A DNA stretch of 64,000 nucleotides, from the NCBI GenBank assembly GCA_947034885.2, contig OX344750.2, forward strand, positions 16,672,053-16,736,052, read 5' to 3'. Both the position numbers and the translations under genes were made by a program. The notes beneath the pieces were generated by a model. The model was not told the origin of the DNA, did not search any database, and saw only the letters and a list, made by a program, of their open reading frames with translations. Shown piece by piece: positions 1 through 14,100 of the stretch; positions within the stretch are counted from its first letter, which is position 1; every line of letters starts with the position of its first letter. The DNA comes from Thuidium tamariscinum (Eukaryota > Streptophyta > Bryopsida > Hypnales > Thuidiaceae).

Positions 1-1923
1 ACAACAACTTGATAAAGCATCTCTACAAATTAGGATGACTTTCACCAAAACAATTTTAAGAAAGAAATAAGATTGTCAATTTGTTTATTGTTTAGAAACT
101 AGATGTTGGAGCGTTTAGGGATAAAAGATATTAAGAGGTCAATCTTGACAACAAGTCATTTTATAAAGTAAATATATTATTAGAAGTTGCGTACAATCAT
201 ACTTGAATCTAATTCAACTTGCAATTGCAATGGAGCACTTAAAAAAGAATCCAAATATCTTGAACATATTTGTCATACATACCATCAATTTTTAGGTGTA
301 GATTCTTAATTCTCAAGATACAACCAAGAATTTAGTATCATATACCACATTACAATCTCTTAGTTATAATAGAATGTCATTCCTAAAACAAGTCAAATTA
401 CCTATAATCCTCAATTAAGAATTTAAGACCTAATCCTTAACCTTATTAGTTCTTGACAAACTAGTTATACAACCAAATGCATTGATAACTTAAGGATGAT
501 AGTGGAACTGCATTGGCCTTGATACCTTGATACCTTGATACAAAATACATTTATAATAAACATACGTAAACTTACATAGTGATGTAAACATACATAAATG
601 TACGTAAACTGTAAACTGTGTTCTATCTTCTACAATTTGATCATCACATTAATGTACACACACTAGCAAAATTACACATAATTAGAAGATATTTTCAATC
701 ATAATTCACAATTCACAATTCACAACACAATCTATCTTGAAAAATTATCAAAGGATATAGAGTAAATTTACTCACAACTTATTACAACTAGAGGATTGAA
801 ATTGTAGTCTCAACCAAACTGTACAAAATTCACAAAAATTTGCATGTACTTTTTGTAGGGGTTCTTGCATTTGAACTCTTTGATTTTGAGGGCAAGTTGC
901 TTTCATCTTTAGGTGATTGCAAGAAATAGTTTATGTTTTTGGCTCAAAAATGTAGTTTTTGGCCACAAGACTAGCAGTACTGCATAATACTACCAGTACC
1001 GTGTGTTAGTAGTGCGTTAATTCAAGACACTTGCAGATTTGGACTATTTGTCAGTACTATGCTGTACTATAGATTGCTTCAAAGTACTATAGAGGCCACT
1101 AGAAGGAAAAGATAGAAAAAAATGGGTGTGTGGACCTTTTCGTTTTTAGTAATTCAAAAAATTATTTCAAGAAAATCCATGTTCTTAGACAAGATTGCAC
1201 TCACATAGCAATAAAAAATTCTTCTAAGAAATTTTTTCCCTCTTCGTAGCCTTTGCGCAAAAGGTCACTTTGACTCCATGTGCACAATAGATATGTTGCT
1301 ATTTTCATAAAAAAAACTCATCATCAATCCTTGTAATGTTAGTAGACCCCCCACCTTGTCCAATTTGCAACTTCAAATTCACATTTTTGGGTCAAAAATA
1401 GGACTAAAATCCCCTCCAAAATGGCAAAGGTAGACATCCAATTGGAGGAAGTTTAAAAATAATAAATTATTTGAAAATATTTGAAAAAAAATTTAAACAT
1501 CTAAGACTTTTATTTGCACCTTCATTCCAAGTTTGAAGCCCAAAGGACAAAAGTTATGAGCAAAAAATACCTATTGGAGGTCAAAGGGACAAAAAAAAAG
1601 ACAAGTATTTCTTGTAATCACCCCTTCCTAAAAATGGCACACACTTTTAGTAAGGTTGAACAACTTTAAGAATCTAAATGAATCACTCAAAACCTATTTG
1701 AATGAATGTTCATGTTGAGTACAAAGTCTAGAGCTTCAAAAACAAGGCTTAATTGTATTGTTCTAATACACAAGATTATCTCTTGATGCAATGAATGACA
1801 AGAGCTTGAAGAATCCATGAATCATTATTTAAAAAATTGGTAGAGATACCTTAGCAATTAACTCATAGACTATGTTTTCTACTTGAAACTTATTCTCAAT
1901 GCAACAAATATAAATAAATCTAG
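1..1923. other. AT-rich intergenic DNA
   Basis: I found no gene in this stretch. It is strongly AT-rich with short simple repeats, such as three copies of the 10-mer TTGATACCTT phase at about 518-541 and TACGTAAACT-like motifs at 560-620. Nothing in it resembles a conserved protein. Confidence 0.6.
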
Positions 1924-2493
1924 CTACATTCCCCACTTGCAAAAGTGTTGACTAGTTGAACATTTCGTACAATGAAAAAAGAACATTGAGCATGTTTTTC
2001 TTCTCTTCACCTTCAATAAAATAGAAGCTGATGATCCCTCCCTAGGTTGCCCCCAAACACTAAATTGGGAATGACTAGTGCACCTCCAAAGCTTGCTCTT
2101 TGTGTCATGTAATGTAGCCAAGGTTGTCTTCTCCATTGCATTGTATAAGGAATAGAATATAATATCCATTACAAGCTTTTGTGCAATTTTTTTGGCAAGA
2201 AGGACAAAGGTCTCATCAATTTGATCCCTAACCTTCATGACAAACACCATTTGCGAATTCTCTTCCATTGCCAATGTGTACTTATTGCAATAGTATAGGC
2301 GTTGCATTCTTCACGCTTGACCGGAAGCTCCTACATGACACCACATGCCATGGCCATTATACATTGTGATGAACAAGAATTGCCATAAGCAATAACCTTG
2401 GTAACACAATCTTGCGCATTCCCATGTCCCCCTTGTGTTCCCCAACAATGTTCCTTGAACTTCGCAAAAGTTTTCCTTCAAGGGAGCATTCAA
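1924..2493 (-). pseudogene. Decayed ORF with one in-frame stop, unknown family
   Basis: Two minus-strand open frames (2493-2311 and 2307-1924) lie in the same reading frame. They are separated by a single TGA at 2313-2311. Together they would encode about 190 residues, preceded by an acceptor-like TTTTACAG just upstream. The region is less AT-rich than its surroundings. I do not recognise the protein. The downstream half contains a hydrophobic, lysine-rich segment (VLLAKKIAQKLVMDIIF) and a Cys-rich C-terminus. It may be a relic of a host gene or a transposon protein, or a chance frame. The low score reflects the lack of any recognised motif. Confidence 0.25.
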
Positions 2494-2764
2494 GTTTCCT
2501 AAAGGGCCTGTAAAATAAAAAGAAACACCACTAAAACTAACAATTTATTGCAAACCTCTTTTGAAATCACAAAAATATACAAAAATCCTTGCATCTTTAA
2601 AAACAATATATGAATTCAGAACTAATTGCAATGTTAATACTAAAAATCATAGGCAATACATACTTAATACAAATATAAGCTTAACTCTCATAGGTCGAAG
2701 GCCTTTTAGAGGTTAAAATCATCATTGATTTTGAAGCATTATAGGTCTAAATGTCATTAAGGTA

Positions 2765-2837
2765 TGGAAATATCAATTGTACAATCTTGTAGTGTGCATG
2801 TTGCAGATGACGTGAATTAAATTTGGAGTCGTTTGGC

Positions 2838-2880
<43 letters not shown>

Positions 2881-3570
2881 GTTTTAGTGTTGAAAAAGGA
2901 TAGTAGAATTTTCCTAGAAACACAAATGTTTGGAGGTCAATTTTGATTTCTAAACCTACTCAAATAAAAAAAACTTTGAACTAAAAATTGCTTCAAAAGT
3001 AGCATACAAACACATAGGTGAAAAAAAGATCATTCAATTGACTCATTGTATTTGCAAAATGGCTTTGACATGTCTTGATGTAGTTGAAAAAAATATATTA
3101 AGAGCAAAACCTCCTACTAAAATGCTTTTCAATCATTCATAACTTTTTGGATTGATATGACATTTAGGAAAAATAAACTAGACTAGTATGCATAACGTTT
3201 ACAAAAAAATATATTTGAAATAAATAGTGTATGTAGAAGAGCCAAGCCATCAGAGTTCAATATAATCCAAAAATGTTTGAGTTTTGAACTTTGTATTACT
3301 CCCAAGCATTCAAACAACTTGGATTGACATGAAAATTTCACCAAAATATGTAGTTTGGTGAACTCAATTTGAATCTATAAACTATTATTGGCTTTTGAAA
3401 AATTTGTACATATTAGATTGATCTAAAGTTTTTACCATACAAACTAGTAGAGAAAACACAAATTTTTTATTAAATTTGATTGAATTTGGACATCATATGG
3501 AAAAATTACAACACTTCAAATTGGACTTCTAGACTATGAAAATACTTTTGGTCCCTTGAGGCATTTAAGG
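2765..3570 (+). repeat. Interspersed repeat R1, uninterrupted copy
   Basis: The sequence recurs in reverse complement elsewhere. Positions 2,815-3,180 match 61,310-61,665, and 3,230-3,560 match 57,000-57,445. Shared landmarks include the segments around 'gactcattgtatttgcaaaatgg' (trimmed: GACTCATTGTATTTGCAAAA) and ACAACTTGGATTGACATG. The two halves are contiguous here but are separated by a 3.84-kb CACTA element in the other locus, so this copy serves as the empty site. A TTAAGGGTTAA-like end lies at about 3,560-3,570. The repeat carries no coding capacity. Confidence 0.7.
2840..2874. repeat. (TA)n microsatellite
   Basis: About 15 consecutive TA dinucleotides lie inside repeat R1. They are absent from the 61-kb copy, so they expanded after the copies separated. 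Confidence 0.9.
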
Positions 3571-4079
3571 GTTAAAGATATGGAGGCACAAAAGCAAGTG
3601 ACATAGCACCCTAAACTTGATTAGGCATCATGTACAATTGCACAACAATTCTTCAATTTTCTTTGGAGCAACCAAAAATATTGTAATCAATTCAACAATG
3701 AACCTCAACCTTCTTTTAGTAGATTCTTGATGATAAAATCCCCCCACCAATACTGAAAAGTGAGCCCTTAACCTTGTAAGGGCACTATGGACTACAATAA
3801 TCCAATAGATGACAAAGAATTCTTGTATGTAAGACAAAAGTGTAATTGTTTATCCTTGAATAGTAGTTTGGTGTCCTATGGATACTTTTGAATTTTTTAA
3901 GTAGACAATTTGCATGGTTTCAAAAAGGATCATTTTTATAAAGACTAATCCATCTTTATTAGGTTAAACAATACATTTATGATTGTAGCCTTCATTCGAG
4001 TGCTTTGAACTACCAACAAAATAGTGCATGACGTCTATAAATGACTCATTTAAGAATTGGGGATGAATTTTGGAGTGGT

Positions 4080-4300
4080 AAAACTTCTTGAAATATTTTT
4101 TAGTAAATTTTCCTCAAAGATAAGTAGAATTGGCATCTTAACCAAGTTGTTTCATATTTTTTGGAGCTTTTTAGAATTAGTCATGAAGTTTTGAAATGGA
4201 CATGGCATAAGGCTCTAAAATCGCCTACCTCCTAAAAATATACACTTTTTGCACATTGTTAAAGGCTACAAAAATAACATGTACAAATAGTATACATTTG
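4080..4300 (-). repeat. Interspersed repeat R2, copy 1 (inverted)
   Basis: This is the reverse complement of the family also seen at 5,420-5,745, 6,780-7,290 and 30,440-30,660. It shares TTTTTTGGAGCTTTTTAGAA and GGCATAAGGCTCTAAAA with their complements. It has no coding potential. Confidence 0.6.
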
Positions 4301-5419
4301 AAGAACTAGACAATTTTAGAGCTTGGGTTTAAGGTTGGAGGTTCCAAAGTGTCTCTCAATGAAGCAACCATCTATACCAACTCCTAGAATCCTCAAAAGA
4401 AGGCGGTTTGCATTGCAAAAAATTCAGAAATTCCAAAAGTTGATGAACTTCGGTGAAGGTGATGTTTAGAAAAAGAGAAGTTGTGGTGAAAGCAAGCCAT
4501 CAAGGAGAGGATTGGGACAACAGACTTGACAATTTTCATGGACATCAAACCATAGGTGTTCATTCATTTGATGTAAGGTAGAAAAACTAGGAATTGATCA
4601 TTTTAGCTATTTTAAAGTAAATAGTAAGGAGTAAGAGTTGGTGAAACTTTTCCTATTATGAAGATAGGAAATAAGGAGATTGCAAATTTTTTAGAATTTT
4701 TTTCTCAAAATTGAAATTACTAAGAATTTTAAGAGTCAAAAAGTACTTGCACCAATAATCAATGTCTAAAATCTTTCAATTCTGATAATTTAATAACTAT
4801 TACCTACTACTTCAAAATATGTATCATAATCTTATTAGTCCCAACCTTGAAAAGGACAAAAAAACCACCATTTCAAGCTTTAGTTCTACCTGAAGGTTGG
4901 AAATACATACCCTATAGATTGGATATTGAGCATGGTTGGTAATCCATATTTCTACTTTACATCCCAAACTACAGTAGATGTGATTTGTATGGATAAAAAT
5001 GATGACCTCATAATTATGTAAATGAATGTCATACTTTGGGGGAAATTATTTATTCTTTTTTTTTCCCCTTCGTATTTGTAAGGTAGAACCATTCATTTAA
5101 GGTATCCAAGACATGATCTGGTACATTGCAAGGCAAATCAAACATTTTTAGAGGTGCGATGATAGAAATGATGTAGATTGCAAAAACTTTGGTAATTTAA
5201 TTGCATGAATTGAAAATACTACAAATTTTGAAAGGCAAAAAGTGTGTTGAATCCATAGCCAATCTCTACACTCTTTAAATTTTGATCATTCAAAAGACTA
5301 CGTTAGAAGGCTCTTAAATGGAGTGGGTTCTTGAAATGGTGCCCTACCTTAAATTTACAATATTTGTATATGTTGCTTTTTCATAGCCTTTAGTAGTGTA
5401 TTGACAATGTACATTTTAG

Positions 5420-5745
5420 CTAGGGCACCATTTTAGAGCCCTATGCCCTTTCAACTTCAAAATTTGATAATTGATTCCATAAAGCTCCAAAAAATATGAA
5501 ACGGCTTGGGTTAAATGTCAATTCCACTTGTCTTTCAAAGAAAATATACTGAAAAATATTTCGAGATGTTTCACCTCCCCAAAATTCAGTTTCAGCCCGT
5601 AGATGGATGATTACTAAACCTTCTACCTTACTTTCCCATTCACTGCTTCCTACTTTGTTGTTCCACTTCAGGACATGTGCCATAGACTTTCAGTCCCAAC
5701 TTTGAAAAGGACAAAAAAAACCATTCTGACAACTTCACGGCTCCG
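5420..5745 (+). repeat. Interspersed repeat R2, copy 2
   Basis: This copy aligns by eye with 6,780-7,290 (which carries a MITE insertion) and with 30,440-30,660. Shared landmarks are GAGCTCCAAAAAATATGAAA-like sequence, GTCTTTC..AAAA and TTTCACCTGCCCAAAATTC-like sequence. A pair of inverted arms (AAATGGTGCCCTA at 5,335 and TAGGGCACCATTT at 5,422) brackets about 100 bp at its left side. Confidence 0.65.
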
Positions 5746-6779
5746 CTCCCGACGTCATGATGAAATTCCTGCCTTTGATTCTACCGACTATGCAAATACT
5801 GGCATCAAATTTCCCATTTAATGTAGGTCTGGCTATAGTAGTTGATGATAGTCCTTGAAGCTTCCACGAGGTTAGTGTAGACATTTCGATCTTGGGTTTG
5901 GGGTTAAAGGTTCTCTGATAGAGGGGCTTAACCCCTAAGCGTCGCCAGCGCCAATTTTTGGCGTTTGGATGACTTCGCAGGGGCAACAGAATATGTGAAC
6001 AACAGTTTTTTCATCCACTTTTTTTTTAATGACCTTTCACAGTGAATTGTAAAGACTCTCCAATTGTGTTTTTAGTCTATCTACTATTTGTTTTTATGTA
6101 GTTGAGAAGTAATTAGAGAAAACGGATGGCAAAATTTGCCATTTTAGTGTATATTGAGAAATTGACTGAATCTGAAATTTCTCCTTGAAAATGACATTTT
6201 TTGAGTTTGAGTCCAACTAATGAAATGAAGGTCTTTTCTTCTAGTTTCTACTCCAATTGGAATTTTCGAAAAATTTGGAAAATTGAATCTTTTATTGCAA
6301 TTGGAATTTTGGCTGCATTTTTAATGTCCACTGCAACCTATAAATAGGTGTACACGGAAGTTGAGTTTACACTATGATGTTTGTCACTGCAATTTACACA
6401 CATTGTGAAAATTTCAAATTTTTTGAGATAATTTTCTATTTTCTATGATTTTTTCTTCATTTTTTCTTCCAAAAATCTCATCAAAATCAATTTTCCTCAA
6501 AAAAATCTGAGATTTCTGCACAGTGTAGAAGACATGTGCTTCCATCTCTGAAAAATAAAAAATAAAAATTTCATACTTGATTGGTTCCTAAACGGTATCA
6601 AATTGAGTGACCAGCAATGGGGCTTCCAACCAGTGGTTACAAGCCCATCATTTAAGGGTTAATCTATGAATTGAACTAGGGGAGGAGGCTCCAAAACCGC
6701 TCAGGCTCCAAAATCGCTCACCTTCCGAAATGTACATTCCTGGTACATGATGCTTTTTGATCTTTACAGTAATGTACAA

Positions 6780-7290
6780 ACAATGATCATTTGAAGGGGT
6801 GGACAGTTTTAGAGCCCTATGCCATATTGACTTTAGACATTCATAACTAATTCTACAGAGCTCCAAAAAATATGAAATGACTTGGGTTAGGGTGGGTACA
6901 CCCAAAAGCGCCACTTATTCATACTGAGCCTAGTTCCTGCTATTAATTAGTTCAAATTTTTATGTAGTCTTGTTGGTAAGTGAAAGCATGTTCCAATGCA
7001 CCAAAGAACGTAGGATTTGGATACTGTATGCAAAAGTTATTAATAGTCAAAGTCTGTTTCTGAAAGCACCATCTATAGTCTGTGAACATGACTGATTTCA
7101 GAAATGTATGTGCACTATAGATGGCGCTTTTAGGAACAAGGCGCTTTTGGGTGTACCTACCTTAGATGCCTATTCAAGCTGTCTTTCTAGAAAAGTTCGC
7201 TGAAAAACATTTTAAGATGTTTCACCTGCCCAAAATTCTGTTCCAGCCCTTAGATGGTCGGTTTATGGACCTCCTCCCTTACCCTCAGTT
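6780..7290 (+). repeat. Interspersed repeat R2, copy 3, interrupted by a MITE
   Basis: The two flanks (6,780-6,892 and 7,162-7,290) join into the sequence seen uninterrupted at 5,430-5,640 and 30,460-30,640. The interrupting 269 bp is a TIR element flanked by TTA. Confidence 0.75.
6893..7161. mobile_element. PIF/Harbinger-like MITE, copy 1
   Basis: This is a 269-bp non-coding element with terminal inverted repeats GGTGGGTACACCCAAAAGCG and its near-complement at the right end. It is flanked on both sides by TTA (6,890-6,892 and 7,162-7,164). The paralogous R2 copies at about 5,510 and 30,520 have a single TTA at this point, so they act as empty sites. A 3-bp TTA duplication with a G-rich TIR is typical of the PIF/Harbinger superfamily. 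The superfamily call is inference; the insertion itself is seen directly. Confidence 0.85.
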
Positions 7291-7297
7291 TGGTTTG

Positions 7298-8196
7298 TGC
7301 GAGTAGCTACTTTTGTTTGTCTCGTGATTCTTTTGCTGCCAATATAAAGCACTTGTTCTAGTGTCCGCTTTGAGTTCTTTGCGATGAAATTAGTTATCCA
7401 GTTGATACCAAGAACTAGAATAATTTGAAGCCATACCATAGCTGCTTGGGCACCAAGGATTTTTTCACTTCGTCAAAACAATTTCTGAGGTGTACGAAGC
7501 TTTCGAGAGCTGCTCTGTATTTGCAATGAAGATTTCTCCACAATCTACGTTACCAACTCAAAAATGACGCATTTAACTTGGGCACAAGCCTCGAGCTTGA
7601 CATGCGGCAGATTAACAGAGCTTTAACACTTGCTGAAAGTCATATCCCATCCTGACCTGAGACATTATCTAGTTCTAACCTTTCATGGCAAGCTTCCAGA
7701 TGTTTCTGAACATCAAACACTGAATTGAGGAGCAACACCAAATTGAATGAGTGATTAAAGTCAACCTGGACAAATAGCAAAGTTAATCTGGAACGAGTCC
7801 TCAGAAACCAGGAACGGAGTATGTCAAACGATTGAACTGCGAAAATCACCAAGTGACGGTGATTCCATTATAAGTAGTTTATCAAACAAGATCTGCTTGG
7901 TAAAAATCTACCGTTGAAACATGTCGTTCTATTTGATACAATTTCCAGCAAATATACCTCGTCTAGAGGAGCTCCCCATTTCAATTCATGTAAAAATTCT
8001 AGAACAGCTCTATAACGATGCCAATGACAAACCGTAGTCTATGGAGCATTTGCTACTAACAGTTTGGAACAAGGAATGACATTTAAAAGTGACAAAATTT
8101 TAGGGCAACCCGCACTGCTTGCTTCTATCAAGAACCAATGTTAAAAGAAAATTCCTCTGAATATAACCATAAAAATAATTAAAAACTCTGTTACGC
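7298..8196 (-). other. Probable 3' UTR and downstream flank of the importin gene
   Basis: This stretch is less AT-rich than the repeats to its left and has no convincing coding frame. It follows the importin stop codon at 8,197-8,199 and probably holds its 3' UTR. I cannot place the polyadenylation site. Confidence 0.4.
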
Positions 8197-11100
8197 TCAC
8201 GGCGCAGCTAAAATGGACTGCAGCGTCACCTGCTGTTGTGGCTCGAGAAGGGACCAAGTGGCTGCTAACGCGTCAGGATGCAGAGTTTGTTGCAGTTGCC
8301 TCAACAAACCAACCATACGGGCTGCTGTTTGCTCTGTTGCAAGCTCAGTTCCAGCGCTCAACACCTACAGAAAGCAATAGAGAACAATCAAGGGCTACTA
8401 AGTCTCCCAACCTCAGTTACAGAACTAAAATGTAATAGAGTGAATATGGAAATATCTTTCCCTCTAAGTGTGAGAACTAGCACTACGAAAGAGGAAACTA
8501 GAACCGTTGGAGATTTGACGGTACCTACTATACTGACCCCTGTTACCAACAAGAATTACAGACAAGTGATGCAAGAATGATTTGACCATATATCTACGGC
8601 CAATCAACTTGTAATGGAGTCTACTGTCACTTAAAAGCTACCTCCCACTTTGAAAGTTGACACTGCATCAAATTTAATACTCGCTGATAAGCGCTCTAGT
8701 ACCCACGGTGATCCATCCACTGCTCTATGTTTATCTCCCAAAAATCACTTTACATATATTAAAATGCTTAAAGCGACAAAAATAGTATCCTCCACCAAGA
8801 AAGCTTGTACATGGAATTAGAAAGTACCTCAGCAAAAACAGAGATGATCTTTGACAGATATTGGTTATTAGGTCCAAGTAGCAAAGGATCAGATCTGCAA
8901 AATAAAACTCGTTAGCTATGCTAAATTCTGACAGTTTAACTTGAGTGGTGAAAAGTGTTCCATAGAAAGTTGGCATAAATTCCAAGAGTTGTAGCAGATC
9001 CTCATCGCCTCTTCCCGAATTCAAACCACGAGTATAAAACAAAATAGCTTTGGGCATTAATCTCAAAATTCAAATTGTTTGTACCGTCCACCGAAATGAA
9101 AGAACACAAGACAAGGAATCCAACCCACCTCTCGACCATGGAGCACAGCTGCTCATGGACAATTTTTGCTTCCACGAGATCACCTTTCAGTGGCAAACAT
9201 CCTAACCATGCTGGCACAACCTGAAATGTTCATAATAAAGACAATGTAAAATTATTAGATCATAACGCAATTGGAAGTAGCTCCCCAAAATCCTTCTCTT
9301 CTTGACACTGATGCAATACACAAACCACATCACTCTGCCATGAGTAATCCTTACATTGACGCCATCAATACTGTCTCTTTGGTGCTCACAAATCTTGCCG
9401 AGAGCAGACACTGCATTATCAGTGGCCATAATGTTCTCGGTGGAGCGCGATGTAGGTTGACTGATAGTGGCATTCAGCCTCGCCAAAGCATCTACAAAGG
9501 CAGAACAATAAAACTGTCATCCTAAACGATTATATAAAACTTAACGAAGGAAAACAACACTTCAGCCAGCACGCTACAAAGCCGGTAAACGAGATTGAGC
9601 TAAGTCAACCCAAGATAATCATGTGTCAATCCCCTGAACTGCAGCAATACAATTCCCTCAAACTGCCTTGGAAACTTAGTTTATAGCCAATGCGTAGCAC
9701 TCACCTCCTACTACTGGCTTGAATGCAGCACCGCCAAACTCAGCACAGACTCCAATACCATACACAGACGCCTGTAGTAAGCCAGTAATTAGAAAAGTGA
9801 CGTCAGAAAGGTTATAAAATTACGAATAAACGAAGCAACGGGCTAAAATAGTGAAATCGGCTAGTTAAAAAGACATACCTGCCGGACATCAGCACTGCCG
9901 TCATTGCTCGCTTCCAACAAGAAAGGAAGAAAACCTTCGTAGTATCTGCGAGAGTCGATGACAATAATCAGAAAATGCAGGCGGTAATGTCGAGGAAAAA
10001 TACGACTTCAGTATGATATGCCATCATAAAAGTTTCACGGACATGACAGTGACCGACAAATTCATACAGGAGAAAGTCAAAAAATCGAAAGCAAGGATTA
10101 TAAACACCAAACGCCCTATATTCAAGTTGTCTACAAGTAGAGCGTACTTACTTAATTGCTGCATCCCCACATTGCTCTGCAACATCATCAAAGACACAGA
10201 TGGCTACTCTCCTTTCATCGGGTGTGCGATCTTTTCCCTGTCCACACATCAGCAACAAACAGCCCTCATATACCTCAGCAGTACACAACTAGGTCTACTG
10301 ATCTTTCAAATGGAAAAACAAAAAGACTCATTAATAGCATTTTTCCTAGTCTGTTCTCTTCACAAACACTAATGGCCAAAGGTCTTAATTCTTTCATACA
10401 TCACATCGTAAGTGATTCAGAGACAACAGATGGCACAAGAAAGTTCCAAGTAGTAATTGAGAACTGATTATCGATTCTAAAACAAGGTCGGGCAATCTCA
10501 CCAAAATGCATCATAAGATATAGAGAAGAAAGTTTACCAGCATGGGTGTCAAGTACGGAATCAGGTCCTCAAAATAAGGCAAAAAGGCTGTCTTGAATGT
10601 TTTAATTAAGGACCCGAGACACTCTCCCACCTGCATTGAACCAGAAATAAAGGAGAACGGACATAAATATTTTATGGCACAGAAGATTTGTGCTATAGCA
10701 AGTCGGTCAATAAACTTATGCATGTCATCTGGCCTACACTTGTGGAAGTGGTAAGATATGTAAAGAAGTGAAGGTGAATTGGTCTGTGAATTTGTGGACA
10801 TGCACCTGCTCGAACACTTCTTCTTCTTGTTCGTTCTCTTCTTCAAGAAGTTCCCCTTCTTCCGCATCGAAATCCTCAGTTTGAGTTCGCTCAGCCCTCT
10901 CCCTTTTGCGAGTAACGCTGGCAGTAATGACTTGCTTGAATTGTTCAACCATTGACTTGATTTGACCTGCATCCAGCAACGGCCCTACAATCTGCACACC
11001 AGAGAAGGATAATTAAGAACCACGCGTTCAAGAAATGTCACAACAGGTCTTCACGATTTGATAGCCTGTGCTTCACTTAGGGAAATTCCTGAAATGATAA

Positions 11101-14100
11101 GCGTGTCAAACTCTCCCATTTGTTCCCACTTTCAACAATTCAACCAGATCACTTCGCAAATTTCAATGCCTAAACGTGATGCTCTATGTTCACGATTTTC
11201 CATGATGATACTAACGAATCCACAAAACCTGATTACTATGTACGTATGTCAAAGCAACCATTCGATGTAAACGTCAGCCTGCGATATGCTGCCATACCTG
11301 GATACACTCGTTTAGTGAATCCAACATACTAGAACAAACTTCGGTTTCAGGCTCCTGCAATGGAAGTTACATCAAATCACAGCGTTAATTCTCTGTCGTC
11401 ACCATCAGTGTTTATGACTACCATACATGAATTGTGATATCCTCGAAAAAGGCCCTAAAATAAAACGTAACGTAGAAGGCAAACAAAAAATGATACGAAA
11501 TACATTACTATTCCACGTCGGATAACCGGATACTGATTTGTGATCAATACAGACATCAAATCTTACCAGACAAGACACCACACAAATTGAAAAGAAGTCC
11601 TAACCTTATGCATAGCCTCGACAAGAGGAGGGATTATATAGTCTGCTAACTGTTTCACATATGACTCATCACGACCAGGAGCTTGTCCCTTCTCCACAGC
11701 AAGTTTGCCAGCACGCAGGAGCTGAGGCATGGCTGAAAAGAAGATGTAAAAGTTAGTGTTTTAAATCTAAGGTTAAATACGCAAGAAATTGGCAATTAAC
11801 CATATTTTGGAGGAAGCACCCTAGACGCATCATGGTATGTGACATTCATACCATGGACATGATCTGACGCAGAAAAACACTCGGCAAGTGGCACTAACCT
11901 GACACAGCTGCCTTTCGGACCTCCTCGTGGAAATAGAATTTCAATAGAGGCACCACGATGGGAGCAACCTGAAGTATCAAGAGAGCACAACAAACAGGTA
12001 AACACCAAGTTTGCTTTCTGACTTTGAAGTATAAATACGATCAGGCGCTAACGCACTTGCTTCCAATAGTCCCTTAAAATATAGAAAATATTATTAAAAT
12101 ATGGACATAACCAACCATACGGTAAAATCTTTATAAATCCAGGAATGGTGACCCTTGCAAATTTCACCTGTTCAATCCAAGGGTAGAAACCTTCTTTCAA
12201 TTCATCTGCATAACAGCACAACATGTTGCAAGCAGTCGCTTTTTCTTCCAAAACACTGGTGCGAATGCCAATTTTTTTGTCCCCAATAGTAAGGGTCTCC
12301 ACACTGAAAAGTAACCAATTTGTGTCAGAGCAAACACAAGTCCTATCTTGTCATTTCTAAAAGATACGACTTGTGTTTATCTATTTTCCAAGTGCAAGCA
12401 TAGTGATGTGATCAGAACCAATCACATCTTCGAAAATGTGACGGCAGATTAAGCAGATTATTGGCATTGCAAAACCCTTCAAAAAGCCACATTCATACCC
12501 CTATCCATACCTGTCATCATCAGAGTCGTTACCCTCATCATCAGAATCAGCATCAGTGATTGTGACATCAGGTTTCAGCTGAGCAGATCGTAGCAATGGT
12601 GGCATAACCACACTCATGTATGGCAGAAACTCTTGGCCCAAGCACTTGCATAACCTAGCCCAAGCCTGCAATTAACATCTTCGAGTTAAGACCGAATTAT
12701 ATATGCAAAAATCAAGATTCAGAACAGTAATAGATAGCATAGAATCAAATTATATTAACAGAAACTCAAACCTGCAGCATGTAGCTGATGGTAGGATCGT
12801 CATCTTCCATTTGTGCTCCTTGAAGTGTCATAAGGACCTCCATAACCTGAAGCAGAGGCAGACACGTAAGGTAAAACAAAAGGCATGTCACGTTAAGGAA
12901 ATGCACTAACTAAATCTATGCGCAAATAACTTAGATAGATGTAGAGCAGTCAATGACTTAAAACAACTAAGTGTGGACGATAATGTTGATAAACCATGAA
13001 TTTAACACCTCACAGGTCGATCTGTTACAAATTTTGCTCCAAATTCATAAATAGCACTACATCAAAAGATCTCAAAAGAGGTGCATAATTTTAGCATAGG
13101 ACATAGTGAGACTATTACCTGCTTGGCATCCTCTCTAAATTTGTCCTTTCCAACAGCCATACCGACCAAACTGATGCACTCCATTGACTTGGCTCGCAAC
13201 ATGCGATTTTGCTTGTCATTGGCACCAATTAGAATGTTCTTAAGGTATGGCATCACAGCGTCATAGTATTTTTGGAAGTGAGCCTGTAATGGGCATGATT
13301 CTCAGCATAAGCGACATACTCGAAGGAACATGAAAAAGTCTTATTAAACTCTGTTTCCAATACAATATCATTAGAACAGTCTTAAATTTATAAAGCCTGT
13401 CAGAGCTCATTAGTCAATCTTTTGGGACTGTGCCAGTCAATTCGTATACTGTAATCGAGACACATGTCGAACGTAACCGAGAGCTAGTGGCACTTAATCA
13501 ATGCGTAAATTTCAGAATCAGGATGAATCGGGTACATAGAGTTGTAGTGATGAACCTGGGCAGAGTCAGCGACAGAAGCAAGAGCAGTCAAAGCTCCCTC
13601 CTGAACCATCCTCTTTCCATTCTGAGAAAATTCACATAAAAATCCAACGAGTTATTTGCATCCGAAGATCACAACGCACAGCCAAGATGGTTTTCACAAG
13701 TGGCTCAGTATTGACGAGCATTCAGACAATAAAAGCCAAAACTCAATTAAAAAGACAAACAAACGACAGTGCCTGGAAAGTTCACATTAGTTACAAACCT
13801 GAAGAAGAATCAGGAGCTTTGAAATGACTCCATCTAGGTACGGGGTCAAGATCTCAGGCGTGCAGCTCTCGCTGAAATTAAGCACTGCTGCTGCGGCATG
13901 TGCCTGTCCGCATTAACACTCATATTGATCACAATCATAAAAAAACGAAATCCTTCCTCACAAACGCTGACTGGGTTGAAAACAAACTACGAAACTGTCG
14001 CTCTGACCGTAAGATCGGTCATGATGCCACTATTGTTATACATTTCACAGATCTTACAGAAAGTCCCGTTAATTTCATACAACATAGACAGCCCAACAGA

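Noticed and set aside
2780..2795. TCTTGTAGTG near 2,785 as a right end of a second CACTA element
   Set aside because: It lies within repeat R1 and its counterpart in the 61-kb copy (ACTACAAGATT) is simply part of that repeat. No paired left end or target duplication was found.
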